Shown here: piece by piece, positions 1-5,430 of the stretch
Layout: every line of letters begins with the position of its first letter
How positions within the stretch are numbered: the stretch's first letter is position 1
From: Clostridia bacterium
Lineage (GTDB): Bacteria; Bacillota; Clostridia; Christensenellales; Borkfalkiaceae
Direction: 5' to 3'
Assembly (NCBI GenBank): GCA_029052615.1
Contig: JAIDIR010000328.1
Location: forward strand, 1-5,430
DNA: 5,430 nt
Made by a program: the position numbers and the translations under genes
Notes under the pieces: generated by a model
The model's database searches: none
Told to the model about the DNA's origin: nothing
The model's input: the letters and a program-made list of their open reading frames with translations, nothing else

Positions 1-118
1 CAACACTATATCAATCAGAGAAACGGGTCAGTTCAACCCTACGTCAAAGCGCGCGCTAGGCCTTTGCATAGCTCTCAACAAAAAATTCGAGGAGCTGTTC
101 TATTTCGAAAATAAATAA
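1..118 (+). CDS. XRE-family HTH regulator, C-terminal end (partial)
   Basis: This is the tail of a gene that enters from the left edge. The frame beginning at base 2 gives 38 residues (NTISIRETGQFNPTSKRALG, then a segment ending in FEELFYFENK) and stops at TAA 116-118. The pattern T-I-x-x-x-E-T-G-x-(F/Y)-N-P, followed by a helix with A-L-x-L-x-x-A-L and a closing F-E-E-L-F, is the second half of the short Cro/C1-type (XRE) DNA-binding domain. It holds the recognition helix end, the helix 4-5 region and the usual '(E/D)-E-L-F' finish. Regulators of this short type are typically about 65-75 residues, so roughly half is missing. The usual serine of 'I-S-x-I-E-T-G' context is partly changed (I-S-I-R-E-T-G). 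It is followed at once by a terminator, so it belongs to a separate transcription unit from purA. Its targets cannot be told from this sequence. Confidence 0.75.
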   Translation, partial: NTISIRETGQFNPTSKRALGLCIALNKKFEELFYFENK

Positions 119-128
119 AATAATTTTT

Positions 129-160
129 AACGCGGTGCGCACTTACGCACCGCGTTTTAA
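129..160 (+). terminator. Intrinsic terminator after the XRE gene
   Basis: A perfect 11-bp stem (AACGCGGTGCG at 129-139 pairs with CGCACCGCGTT at 146-156) closes a 6-nt loop, CACTTA, and runs into T residues at 155-158. It begins 10 nt after the stop codon of the partial XRE gene. The T tract is short, but the stem is strong and G/C-rich. It should end transcription from the left and insulate the purA promoter that follows. Confidence 0.88.
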
Positions 161-161
161 C

Positions 162-190
162 TTGACTATACACGCCTTTTATTTTATAAT
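162..190 (+). promoter_or_regulatory. Sigma-A-type promoter of purA-dapF
   Basis: The -35 box TTGACT (162-167) and the -10 box TATAAT (185-190) are separated by exactly 17 bp, one mismatch from the full vegetative consensus. The start point would lie near 196-198, leaving a leader of only about 28 nt before the purA ATG. That is too short for a riboswitch or attenuator. An 8-bp inverted repeat (CTTTTATT at 176-183, AATAAAAG at 188-195) overlaps the -10 box and could be an operator, or simply A/T-rich chance. Confidence 0.88.
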
Positions 191-224
191 AAAAGAGTAC
201 TTAATTTTGCGAGAGAGGTGGCGT

Positions 225-1508
225 ATGTTAACGAGTATTTGCGGTATCAACTGGGGTGACGAAGGCAAGGGCAGAATGGTCGACCTTTTGTCCCGTGATT
301 TCGACGTGGTTTGCCGTTATCAGGGCGGCAATAACGCGGGTCACACCGTTATAAACGACAAGGGCAAATTCATTTTAAATCTGCTTCCCTCGGGTATTCT
401 GCGCGAGGAAGTGGTAAACGTTCTGGGCTGCGGAATGGTTATCGACATCAAGCACCTCTGCGAGGAGATGGAAAGGCTGCGCGCCGCTGGCATCAAGATA
501 ACGCCCGACAACCTTAAAATAAGCGACAAGGCGATTATCACTATGCCCTACAACGTTTTGCAGGACGTTATGGAGGAGGACAGACTGACCAAGGCGACGG
601 GCAAGCCCTACGGCTCCACGCGCCGCGGCATAGCCCCCGTTTACGCCGACAAGTATATGAAAAAAGCTTTCCGTATGGGCGAGCTTTTAAATCTGTCGTT
701 GCTGTATAAGCGCTTGCCCGATATCGTCGCGTGGAAGAATATGACCATTAAGGCGTACGGCTTCGACCCCGTTAAGGTGGACGATATGATTAAGTACTTC
801 GAAACGTACGGCAAGCCTTTGCAGGAATATATCATCGACACGGGAATATACCTGAACAAAATGAACGCCGAGGGCAAGAAGATTATGTTCGAAGCGCAGC
901 TTGGCGCGTTGAGGGATATCGATTACGGCATAGTGCCCTATACCTCGTCGTCGTCGACCATAGCGGCTTACGCACCCATAGGCGCTGGCGTGCCCAACTT
1001 GAAGCTTAACAATTCGATAGGCATTATGAAGGCTTATTCAAGCTGCGTGGGCGCGGGTCCTTTTACCTGCGAATACTTCGGCAAAAAGGCGGAAAGACTG
1101 CGCGAGCTGGGCGGCGAATACGGCGCGGCTACGGGCAGACCGAGAAGGGTGGGACCCTTTGACGTGGTCGCTTCCAAGTACGGCATTATGTGTCAGGGCG
1201 CGGACGAAATCGCGCTTACCAAGCTTGATATTCTGGACGATTACGAGGAAATTGAAATCTGCACCCACTACGAATTGAACGGCAAGATTTTGGACGATTT
1301 CCCTTTCACCGACGTGCTTGACGATTGCAAGCCCGTGTTTGAAAAGGTCAAGGGCTGGCACTGCGATATTTCCAAGTGCCGCACGGCTGACGAGCTGCCC
1401 AAGGAAGCTCTGGACTACATACGTCTTTTGGAAAAGCTGTGCAACTGCAAGATTAAGTACGTGTCGGTCGGCGCGGAAAGAAACGCTTGCATCGTAATGC
1501 CCGACTGA
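225..1508 (+). CDS. purA: Adenylosuccinate synthetase
   Basis: The product joins IMP and aspartate using GTP to form adenylosuccinate, the first committed step from IMP to AMP, in the cytosol. The 427-residue length is normal for the family. The N-terminal GINWGDEGKGR (residues 7-17) carries the catalytic Asp12, and QGGNNAGHT (33-41) carries the catalytic His40. TGRPRR (303-308) is the aspartate-binding region, TKLD (332-335) the guanine-recognition motif, and SVG (414-416) the C-terminal nucleotide contact. The start is ATG 225, preceded by the purine-rich GAGAGAGGTGG and about 28 nt after the predicted transcription start. An upstream in-frame GTG at 135 lies inside the terminator stem and before the promoter, so it is rejected. 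Oddities: the usual FEGAQGTLLDID reads FEAQLGALRDID (222-233), and the usual TGRGIGPAYEDK reads TRRGIAPVYADK (132-143). From memory this matches a divergent clostridial PurA branch. It leads a transcript with dapF. Confidence 0.95.
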   Translation: MLTSICGINWGDEGKGRMVDLLSRDFDVVCRYQGGNNAGHTVINDKGKFILNLLPSGILREEVVNVLGCGMVIDIKHLCEEMERLRAAGIKITPDNLKISDKAIITMPYNVLQDVMEEDRLTKATGKPYGSTRRGIAPVYADKYMKKAFRMGELLNLSLLYKRLPDIVAWKNMTIKAYGFDPVKVDDMIKYFETYGKPLQEYIIDTGIYLNKMNAEGKKIMFEAQLGALRDIDYGIVPYTSSSSTIAAYAPIGAGVPNLKLNNSIGIMKAYSSCVGAGPFTCEYFGKKAERLRELGGEYGAATGRPRRVGPFDVVASKYGIMCQGADEIALTKLDILDDYEEIEICTHYELNGKILDDFPFTDVLDDCKPVFEKVKGWHCDISKCRTADELPKEALDYIRLLEKLCNCKIKYVSVGAERNACIVMPD

Positions 1509-1509
1509 T

Positions 1510-2352
1510 ATGAAAAGAAAGTTTTACAAGTTGCACGGAATAGGCAACGACTATATTTATTTCGACTGTATGAAGGAACCGCTTACGAAAGTTGAGGAGC
1601 TGGCGGTGCGCCTTTCCGACAGGCACTTTTCGATAGGCGGCGACGGAATAATTTTGTTGTGCCCCTCGGATATCGCCGATTGCAGAATGAGGATGTTTAA
1701 CGCCGACGGTTCGGAAGGAAAGATGTGCGGCAACGGGATTAGGTGCGTGGGCAAGCTTGCGCACGACCTCGGTTACGTCAGGGGCGAGCGTTGCACCATT
1801 GAAACGCTTTCGGGCGTTAAGACGCTTGACTTCAAGCTCGATAAAAACGGCAAAGTCGCTTCGGCAAAGGTGGATATGGGCGCGGCAATTTTGCAGGCGG
1901 ATAAAATCCCCTCGACGCTGAACGGCGAAAAGATAGTCGCATATCCCTTGACTGTTGGGGGCGGGAGTTATGAAATTACTCTCGTTTCAATGGGCAATCC
2001 GCACTGCGTGACGTATGTCGACGACCCCTATAAAGTCGAGCTGGAAAAGGTCGGTCCGCTGTTTGAAAACAATTCGCTTTTCCCCGAAAGGATAAACACA
2101 GAATTCGTGCGCGTTGACGGGCGCAACGAGCTGACTATGCGCGTGTGGGAGCGCGGAAGCGGCGAAACCTGGGCTTGCGGCACGGGTGCGTGCGCGGTTG
2201 CGGTTGCGGCGGTGCTTAACGGATACGCGGAAATGAACGCGCCGATAACCGTTCACCTGCGCGGCGGCGACTTGACTATAACTTACACCGATACCACGGT
2301 ATATATGGAAGGAAGCGCCACATTAGCATTTACCGGCGAAGTGGAGATTTAA
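1510..2352 (+). CDS. dapF: Diaminopimelate epimerase
   Basis: This cofactor-free epimerase converts LL-diaminopimelate into meso-diaminopimelate, the cross-linking residue of peptidoglycan and the precursor of lysine. The 280-residue length is typical. Both catalytic cysteines are present in their signatures: Cys73 in NADGSEGKMCGNGIRC (64-79) and Cys223 in WERGSGETWACGTGACA (213-229). The N-terminal HGIGNDY (9-15) and the central GNPHCV (162-167) are also family hallmarks, and the two-domain pseudo-symmetric layout is intact. The ATG follows the purA TGA by a single nucleotide. There is no clear Shine-Dalgarno sequence in the 15 bases before it, so translation is probably coupled to termination on purA. 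It is followed by a terminator, making it the last gene of the purA transcript. Its substrate supplier dapL lies further right, beyond pyrG. Confidence 0.96.
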   Translation: MKRKFYKLHGIGNDYIYFDCMKEPLTKVEELAVRLSDRHFSIGGDGIILLCPSDIADCRMRMFNADGSEGKMCGNGIRCVGKLAHDLGYVRGERCTIETLSGVKTLDFKLDKNGKVASAKVDMGAAILQADKIPSTLNGEKIVAYPLTVGGGSYEITLVSMGNPHCVTYVDDPYKVELEKVGPLFENNSLFPERINTEFVRVDGRNELTMRVWERGSGETWACGTGACAVAVAAVLNGYAEMNAPITVHLRGGDLTITYTDTTVYMEGSATLAFTGEVEI

Positions 2353-2373
2353 GGCAAAAATTTATATAAATTT

Positions 2374-2406
2374 AAAGCGGCATAATCTTGCAATTACGCC
2401 GCTTTT
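2374..2406 (+). terminator. Intrinsic terminator after dapF
   Basis: AAAGCGGC (2374-2381) pairs with GCCGCTTT (2398-2405). After one A-C mismatch (2382/2397), TAAT (2383-2386) pairs with ATTA (2393-2396) around the 6-nt loop CTTGCA (2387-2392). The stem runs into TTTT (2403-2406). The T tract is short, so termination may be partial. The loop and right arm overlap the promoter of pyrG. Confidence 0.8.
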
Positions 2407-2416
2407 ATGTTACAAT
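2388..2416 (+). promoter_or_regulatory. Promoter of pyrG-dapL-malQ
   Basis: TTGCAA (2388-2393) and TACAAT (2411-2416) are spaced by 17 bp. The -10 has an extended TGn element just before it (TG at 2408-2409), which should strengthen it. The predicted start is near 2423, leaving a leader of about 39 nt. The -35 lies in the loop and inner stem of the preceding terminator, an unusually tight packing. Confidence 0.75.
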
Positions 2417-2430
2417 GAATTATATTATAC

Positions 2431-2442
2431 TTACAGTTGTAA
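2431..2442. promoter_or_regulatory. Candidate operator TTACA-GT-TGTAA in the pyrG leader
   Basis: A 12-bp palindrome with 5-bp arms lies just downstream of the predicted pyrG transcription start. Its core, TACAGTTGTA, matches the TACAnnTGTA pattern bound by BlaI/MecI/CopY-family winged-helix repressors. The match is seen in the sequence; that a repressor of this family binds it is inference. No such regulator is encoded in the window. Confidence 0.35.
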
Positions 2443-2449
2443 ATTAACC

Positions 2450-2454
2450 GGAGA
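2450..2454 (+). promoter_or_regulatory. Ribosome binding site of pyrG
   Basis: GGAGA lies 7 nt before the ATG at 2462 and fixes the start, which also agrees with the family N-terminus MTKYIFVTGGVVSGLGKG. Confidence 0.8.
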
Positions 2455-2461
2455 TAAAGTT

Positions 2462-4063
2462 ATGACAAAGTACATTTTCGTTACGGGCGGCGTTGTTTCG
2501 GGCTTGGGTAAGGGCATTACCGCGGCATCGCTCGGCAGGCTTTTAAAGTGCAGGGGCTACAAGGTTGCTTCGCAGAAGCTCGACCCCTATATCAATATCG
2601 ACCCCGGCACCATGAGCCCCTTTCAGCACGGCGAGGTTTTCGTAACCGACGACGGCGCGGAAACAGACCTTGACCTCGGTCACTACGAAAGGTTCATTGA
2701 CGAAAATCTGAATAAGTATTCCAACCTTACCACGGGCAAGGTTTACTGGAACGTTCTCAACAAGGAAAGAAACGGCGAGTATCTCGGACAGACCGTCCAG
2801 ATTATTCCCCACATCACCAACGAGATTAAGTCATTCATTTACAACGTGGGCAAGACCACGGGCGCGGACGTCGTTATAACAGAAATCGGCGGCACGATAG
2901 GCGATATCGAAAGCCAGCCCTTTATCGAGGCTATCCGTCAGGTTGCGCGCGAGGTGGGCAGGGACAACTGCTGTTTTATCCACGTAACGCTGGTGCCCTA
3001 CATTTCGGGCTCGGAAGAATTCAAGTCCAAGCCCACCCAGCACTCCGTAAAGGAATTGCAGGGTATGGGCATCAACCCCGACATAATTATTCCCCGCGTG
3101 GACGCGCCCATGCCCAAGGACGTCCGCGACAAGATTGCAATGTTCTGCAACGTGGAGCCCGAGTGCTGCATAGAAAACCTGACGATGCCCGTGCTCTACC
3201 AGTGCCCCATAATGCTGGAAAAGAGCAACTTTTCCGAAATCGTTTGCAAGCGCTTGCAGCTTGACCCCCGCGTAATCGACCTTACCGAGTGGAACAAGAT
3301 GATTGAAAGAATTAACGGGCGCGACAAGACTGTTAAAATCGCGCTGTGCGGCAAGTACGTTCAGCTGCACGACGCATATCTTTCGGTTGCGGAGGCGCTT
3401 GCGCACGCGGGCTACGAAAACGGCGCGAAGGTTGAAATCAAGTGGGTGGATACCGAAATGCTTACGCACAAGAACGAGGACGAGGTTTTAGGCGGCGTTG
3501 ACGGCATAATAGTTCCCGGCGGCTTCGGCACGCGCGGCGTGGAGGGTATGCTTATCTGCGCAGAATACTCGCGCAAGCACAACCTGCCCTATTTCGGCAT
3601 ATGCCTTGGCATGCAGACGGCGGTTATCGAGTATGCGCGCAACGTGCTCGGCTATAAGGACGCGCACTCTTCGGAGTTCAACCCCGATTCGAAGCACCCC
3701 GTCATCGACCTTATGCCCGACCAGTACGGCGTGAAGATGGGCGGCACTATGCGTCTGGGCGCGTACCCCTGCAAGGTCATCGGCGATATTATGAAGACGT
3801 CCTACGGCGTTGACACCGTTTCCGAACGTCACCGCCACAGATACGAATTTAACAACGACTACCGCGCTGAGATTGAAAAGGCGGGCATGAAGATTGCGGG
3901 CACCTCGCCCGACGGCACTCTTGTAGAGGCGGTGGAAATTCCCTCGCTCGACTTCTTTATCGGCGTGCAGTTCCATCCCGAGTTTAAGTCGCGTCCCCAG
4001 TCGGCGCACCCCATTTTCCGCGAGTTTATAAAAGCATCTGTTAAATATTCGCAGAGCAAATAA
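2462..4063 (+). CDS. pyrG: CTP synthase (glutamine-hydrolysing)
   Basis: The enzyme aminates UTP to CTP using ATP and glutamine, the last step of de novo pyrimidine nucleotide synthesis. At 533 residues it is full length. The synthetase domain (about 1-270) shows GGVVSGLGKGITAASLG (9-25, the P-loop), KLDPYINIDPGTM (39-51), EIGGTIGDIES (141-151) and KPTQHSVKEL (190-199). The class I glutamine amidotransferase domain (about 290-533) shows PGGFGTRGVEGM (352-363), the nucleophile Cys381 in FGICLGMQ (378-385), ERHRHRYE (455-462) and the His505/Glu507 pair in GVQFHPEF (501-508). Oddity: where the family usually has C-R-(S/T)-D after PDII, this one has PRVD (211-214). It has its own promoter, and dapL follows after 12 nt. 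The B. subtilis type of pyrG attenuator is absent: no terminator lies between promoter and gene, and no G run occurs at the predicted start. Confidence 0.97.
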   Translation: MTKYIFVTGGVVSGLGKGITAASLGRLLKCRGYKVASQKLDPYINIDPGTMSPFQHGEVFVTDDGAETDLDLGHYERFIDENLNKYSNLTTGKVYWNVLNKERNGEYLGQTVQIIPHITNEIKSFIYNVGKTTGADVVITEIGGTIGDIESQPFIEAIRQVAREVGRDNCCFIHVTLVPYISGSEEFKSKPTQHSVKELQGMGINPDIIIPRVDAPMPKDVRDKIAMFCNVEPECCIENLTMPVLYQCPIMLEKSNFSEIVCKRLQLDPRVIDLTEWNKMIERINGRDKTVKIALCGKYVQLHDAYLSVAEALAHAGYENGAKVEIKWVDTEMLTHKNEDEVLGGVDGIIVPGGFGTRGVEGMLICAEYSRKHNLPYFGICLGMQTAVIEYARNVLGYKDAHSSEFNPDSKHPVIDLMPDQYGVKMGGTMRLGAYPCKVIGDIMKTSYGVDTVSERHRHRYEFNNDYRAEIEKAGMKIAGTSPDGTLVEAVEIPSLDFFIGVQFHPEFKSRPQSAHPIFREFIKASVKYSQSK

Positions 4064-4075
4064 GGTAAAGTAAAT

Positions 4076-5257
4076 ATGAAATTCAATTCCGATTTTAAAA
4101 ACATAGCCGAAAATTATCTGTTTGCGGAGGTTGCGGACAGGGCGAGCAAATACGCCGCCGCACACCCCGATCAAAAGGTTTTAAAGCTCGGCATAGGCGA
4201 CGTCACGCTGCCCCTTGCGCCCGCGGTAACCGCGGCTATGCACGGTGCGGTTGACGAAATGGCTAAAAAGGAAACCTTCCGCGGTTACGGTCCTTACGAG
4301 GGCTACGGCTTCTTGCGCGAGTGTATAAGAAGCTATTACGACGAGATGGACGTGGAGCTTGACGCGGACGAAATTTTCGTTTCGGACGGCGCGAAGAGCG
4401 ACCTCGGCAATATCCTTGATATATTTGCAAAGGACAACACCATTCTCGTTCCCGATCCCGTATATCCCGTATACGTGGACACCAACATAATGGCGGGGCG
4501 CAAAATCGTGTTTGCCGACGCCAACGAAGGCAACGGCTTTTTGCCCATGCCCGACTATAACGTGGACGCGGACGTCATTTACATATGCTCGCCCAACAAC
4601 CCCACGGGCGCGGCTTATTCGGTTGCGCAGCTTGAAGAATGGGTAAAATACGCGCTTGAAAAGGACGCGGTTATTCTGTACGACGCGGCTTACGAAAGCT
4701 TTATAACCGACAAGAGCGCGGCGCGCTCCATATACCTCGTGAAGGGTGCTAAGAAGTGCGCTATAGAGATTTGCTCGCTTTCCAAGACGGCGGGCTTCAC
4801 GGGTACGCGCTGCGGCTATACGGTAATTCCCCACGCGCTTGCAAGGGACGGATATTCGGCAAACAAGCTGTGGTTCAGAAGGCAGGCAACCAAATTCAAC
4901 GGCGTGCCCTACGTAATTCAGCGCGGCGCGGCGGCGGTGTTCACGCCCGACGGTCGCAGGCAGATTAAGCAAAATCTTGCCGTATACCAGCGCAACGCCG
5001 CAAAGATTGCCGGCTGTATGGACGAGCTTGGCATATGGTACACGGGCGGCAAAAATTCCCCCTATATCTGGCTGAAATGTCCTAACGGTATGGGCAGCTG
5101 GGAATTCTTTGATTATCTTTTGAATAACGCGCAGGTCGTCGGCACCCCCGGTGCGGGCTTCGGCAAGAACGGCGAAGGCTTTTTCCGTCTTACGGCGTTC
5201 GGCAGCGAAGAGACTACCCAGGAAGCTGTTGAAAGGATAAAGAAAATTCTCGGTTGA
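4076..5257 (+). CDS. dapL: LL-diaminopimelate aminotransferase
   Basis: This PLP-dependent fold-type I aminotransferase converts tetrahydrodipicolinate and glutamate directly into LL-diaminopimelate, bypassing the acylated intermediates of the DapD/DapC/DapE route. The product is the substrate of DapF, encoded earlier in the window. The 393 residues are close to family length. Supporting motifs are LGIGDVTLPL (38-47), ETFRGYGPYEGYGFLRE (66-82), SDGAKSDLGNI (103-113), DPVYPVYVDTN (127-137), SPNNPTGA (172-179), the cofactor-ring Asp203 and Tyr206 in YDAAYE (202-207), and the Schiff-base Lys237 in SLSKTAGFTGTR (234-245). Arg371 in FFRLTAFG probably binds the substrate carboxylate. GDVT, the YGP-x-x-GY segment and SDGAKSD separate DapL from ordinary aspartate aminotransferases. 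ATG 4076 starts 12 nt after pyrG, with a weak AAGG-type ribosome site (4062-4065), so it is likely co-transcribed with pyrG. Confidence 0.94.
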   Translation: MKFNSDFKNIAENYLFAEVADRASKYAAAHPDQKVLKLGIGDVTLPLAPAVTAAMHGAVDEMAKKETFRGYGPYEGYGFLRECIRSYYDEMDVELDADEIFVSDGAKSDLGNILDIFAKDNTILVPDPVYPVYVDTNIMAGRKIVFADANEGNGFLPMPDYNVDADVIYICSPNNPTGAAYSVAQLEEWVKYALEKDAVILYDAAYESFITDKSAARSIYLVKGAKKCAIEICSLSKTAGFTGTRCGYTVIPHALARDGYSANKLWFRRQATKFNGVPYVIQRGAAAVFTPDGRRQIKQNLAVYQRNAAKIAGCMDELGIWYTGGKNSPYIWLKCPNGMGSWEFFDYLLNNAQVVGTPGAGFGKNGEGFFRLTAFGSEETTQEAVERIKKILG

Positions 5258-5279
5258 TAAATAACTATTTAACTAATTT

Positions 5280-5284
5280 AAGGA
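5280..5284 (+). promoter_or_regulatory. Ribosome binding site of malQ
   Basis: AAGGA lies 7 nt before ATG 5292 and supports that start. An earlier ATG at 5287 is in another frame and too close to the site. The 34-nt gap after dapL shows no hairpin with a T tract and no convincing promoter, so read-through from pyrG-dapL is likely. Confidence 0.65.
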
Positions 5285-5291
5285 AAATGTT

Positions 5292-5430
5292 ATGGAAAAA
5301 GAAAGAGGCTTAGGCGTACTTTGCCATATATCTTCCCTTCCAAATGAATACGGAATAGGTTCGCTCGGCAAGGAAGCTTACGAGTTCGTTGACCTCTTGA
5401 AAAAGAGCAACGTCAAGTACTGGCAGATTT
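5292..5430 (+). CDS. malQ: 4-alpha-glucanotransferase, N-terminal part (cut by window edge)
   Basis: Only the first 46 residues are in the window, but they are characteristic. RGLGVLCHISSLPNEYGIGS (5-24) is the GH77 opening (R-x-x-G-(I/V)-L-x-H-x-(S/T)-S-L-P-x-x-(Y/F)-G-I-G), and AYEFVDLLKKSNVKYWQI (29-46) is the following helix leading to the 'YWQ(I/V)LP' strand. The family, amylomaltase or disproportionating enzyme, moves 4-alpha-glucan segments between maltodextrins in glycogen and maltose metabolism. The full protein is usually about 500 residues, so roughly nine tenths lie beyond the window. Catalytic residues are not visible. No link to the upstream pyrimidine or diaminopimelate genes is obvious beyond likely co-transcription. 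Confidence 0.9.
   Translation, partial: MEKERGLGVLCHISSLPNEYGIGSLGKEAYEFVDLLKKSNVKYWQI

Noticed and set aside
135..224. An N-terminal extension of PurA starting at GTG 135 (30 extra residues)
   Set aside because: The GTG lies inside a terminator stem and upstream of the promoter at 162-190, the extension has no family similarity, and ATG 225 has a ribosome site and gives the canonical PurA N-terminus.
191..224. A purine riboswitch in the purA leader
   Set aside because: Only about 28 nt separate the predicted transcription start from the ATG, too short for any known purine-sensing RNA.
945..956. Four tandem TCG units, possible microsatellite
   Set aside because: They encode the Ser run 241-244 at the conserved T/S-rich IMP-contact segment of PurA. 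Four units in frame are explained by the protein.
225..1508. The possibility that the PurA-like protein is PurZ, the phage diaminopurine pathway enzyme
   Set aside because: The catalytic Asp (Asp12 in WGDEGKGR) and the aspartate-binding TGRPRR are kept, and the context is housekeeping with no phage genes.
2831..3469. Minus-strand open frame of 212 codons opposite pyrG
   Set aside because: It is an antisense shadow of well-conserved CTP synthase coding sequence with no ribosome site or domain evidence.
3488..4174. Long open frame of 228 codons on the minus strand
   Set aside because: It lies opposite pyrG and runs into dapL. It reflects the codon bias of the real genes, and its translation has low-complexity Val/Ala/Arg composition with no recognisable domain.
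4181..4972. Minus-strand open frame of 263 codons opposite dapL
   Set aside because: It is fully contained within dapL, whose motifs are intact through this region. The antisense translation resembles no family I know.
5258..5291. Possible promoter or terminator between dapL and malQ, including a near-repeat of AACTATTT/AACTAATTT
   Set aside because: There is no hairpin with a T tract and no properly spaced -35/-10 pair. The imperfect repeat is within what A/T-rich spacers show by chance.

Overview
The window is a compact stretch of housekeeping genes, all on the + strand, from what looks like a bacterium of the Firmicutes, most likely Clostridia. This placement is inferred from the clostridial style of the PurA and PyrG proteins, the use of the DapL lysine/diaminopimelate route, the strong sigma-A promoters with A/T-rich spacers, and a small XRE regulator at the left edge. 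Coding regions have about balanced base composition and favour codons such as GGC, GCG, CCC, GAC and AAG. The gaps between genes are clearly A/T-rich.

Layout, left to right: (1) the last 38 residues of a small XRE-type helix-turn-helix regulator, ending at 118; (2) an intrinsic terminator at 129-160, followed at once by a near-consensus promoter (162-190); (3) purA (adenylosuccinate synthetase, 225-1508) and dapF (diaminopimelate epimerase, 1510-2352), one nucleotide apart and presumably one transcript; (4) a second terminator (2374-2406), whose loop overlaps the -35 of the next promoter (2388-2416), then a leader carrying a TACAnnTGTA palindrome; (5) pyrG (CTP synthase, 2462-4063), dapL (LL-diaminopimelate aminotransferase, 4076-5257) and the first 46 codons of malQ (4-alpha-glucanotransferase, from 5292, cut by the window edge), with no visible terminator between them.

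Two pathways are interleaved. DapL turns tetrahydrodipicolinate directly into LL-diaminopimelate, and DapF then epimerises this to meso-diaminopimelate for peptidoglycan and lysine. PurA and PyrG make the committed steps to AMP and to CTP. MalQ starts a glycogen/maltodextrin function that probably continues beyond the window.

I see no mobile element, CRISPR array, RNA gene or clearly novel system. The points most worth a second look are regulatory and evolutionary: a PurA with altered IMP-loop signatures, a palindrome over the purA -10 box, the overlapping terminator and promoter before pyrG, and a BlaI/CopY-type operator-like palindrome in the pyrG leader.
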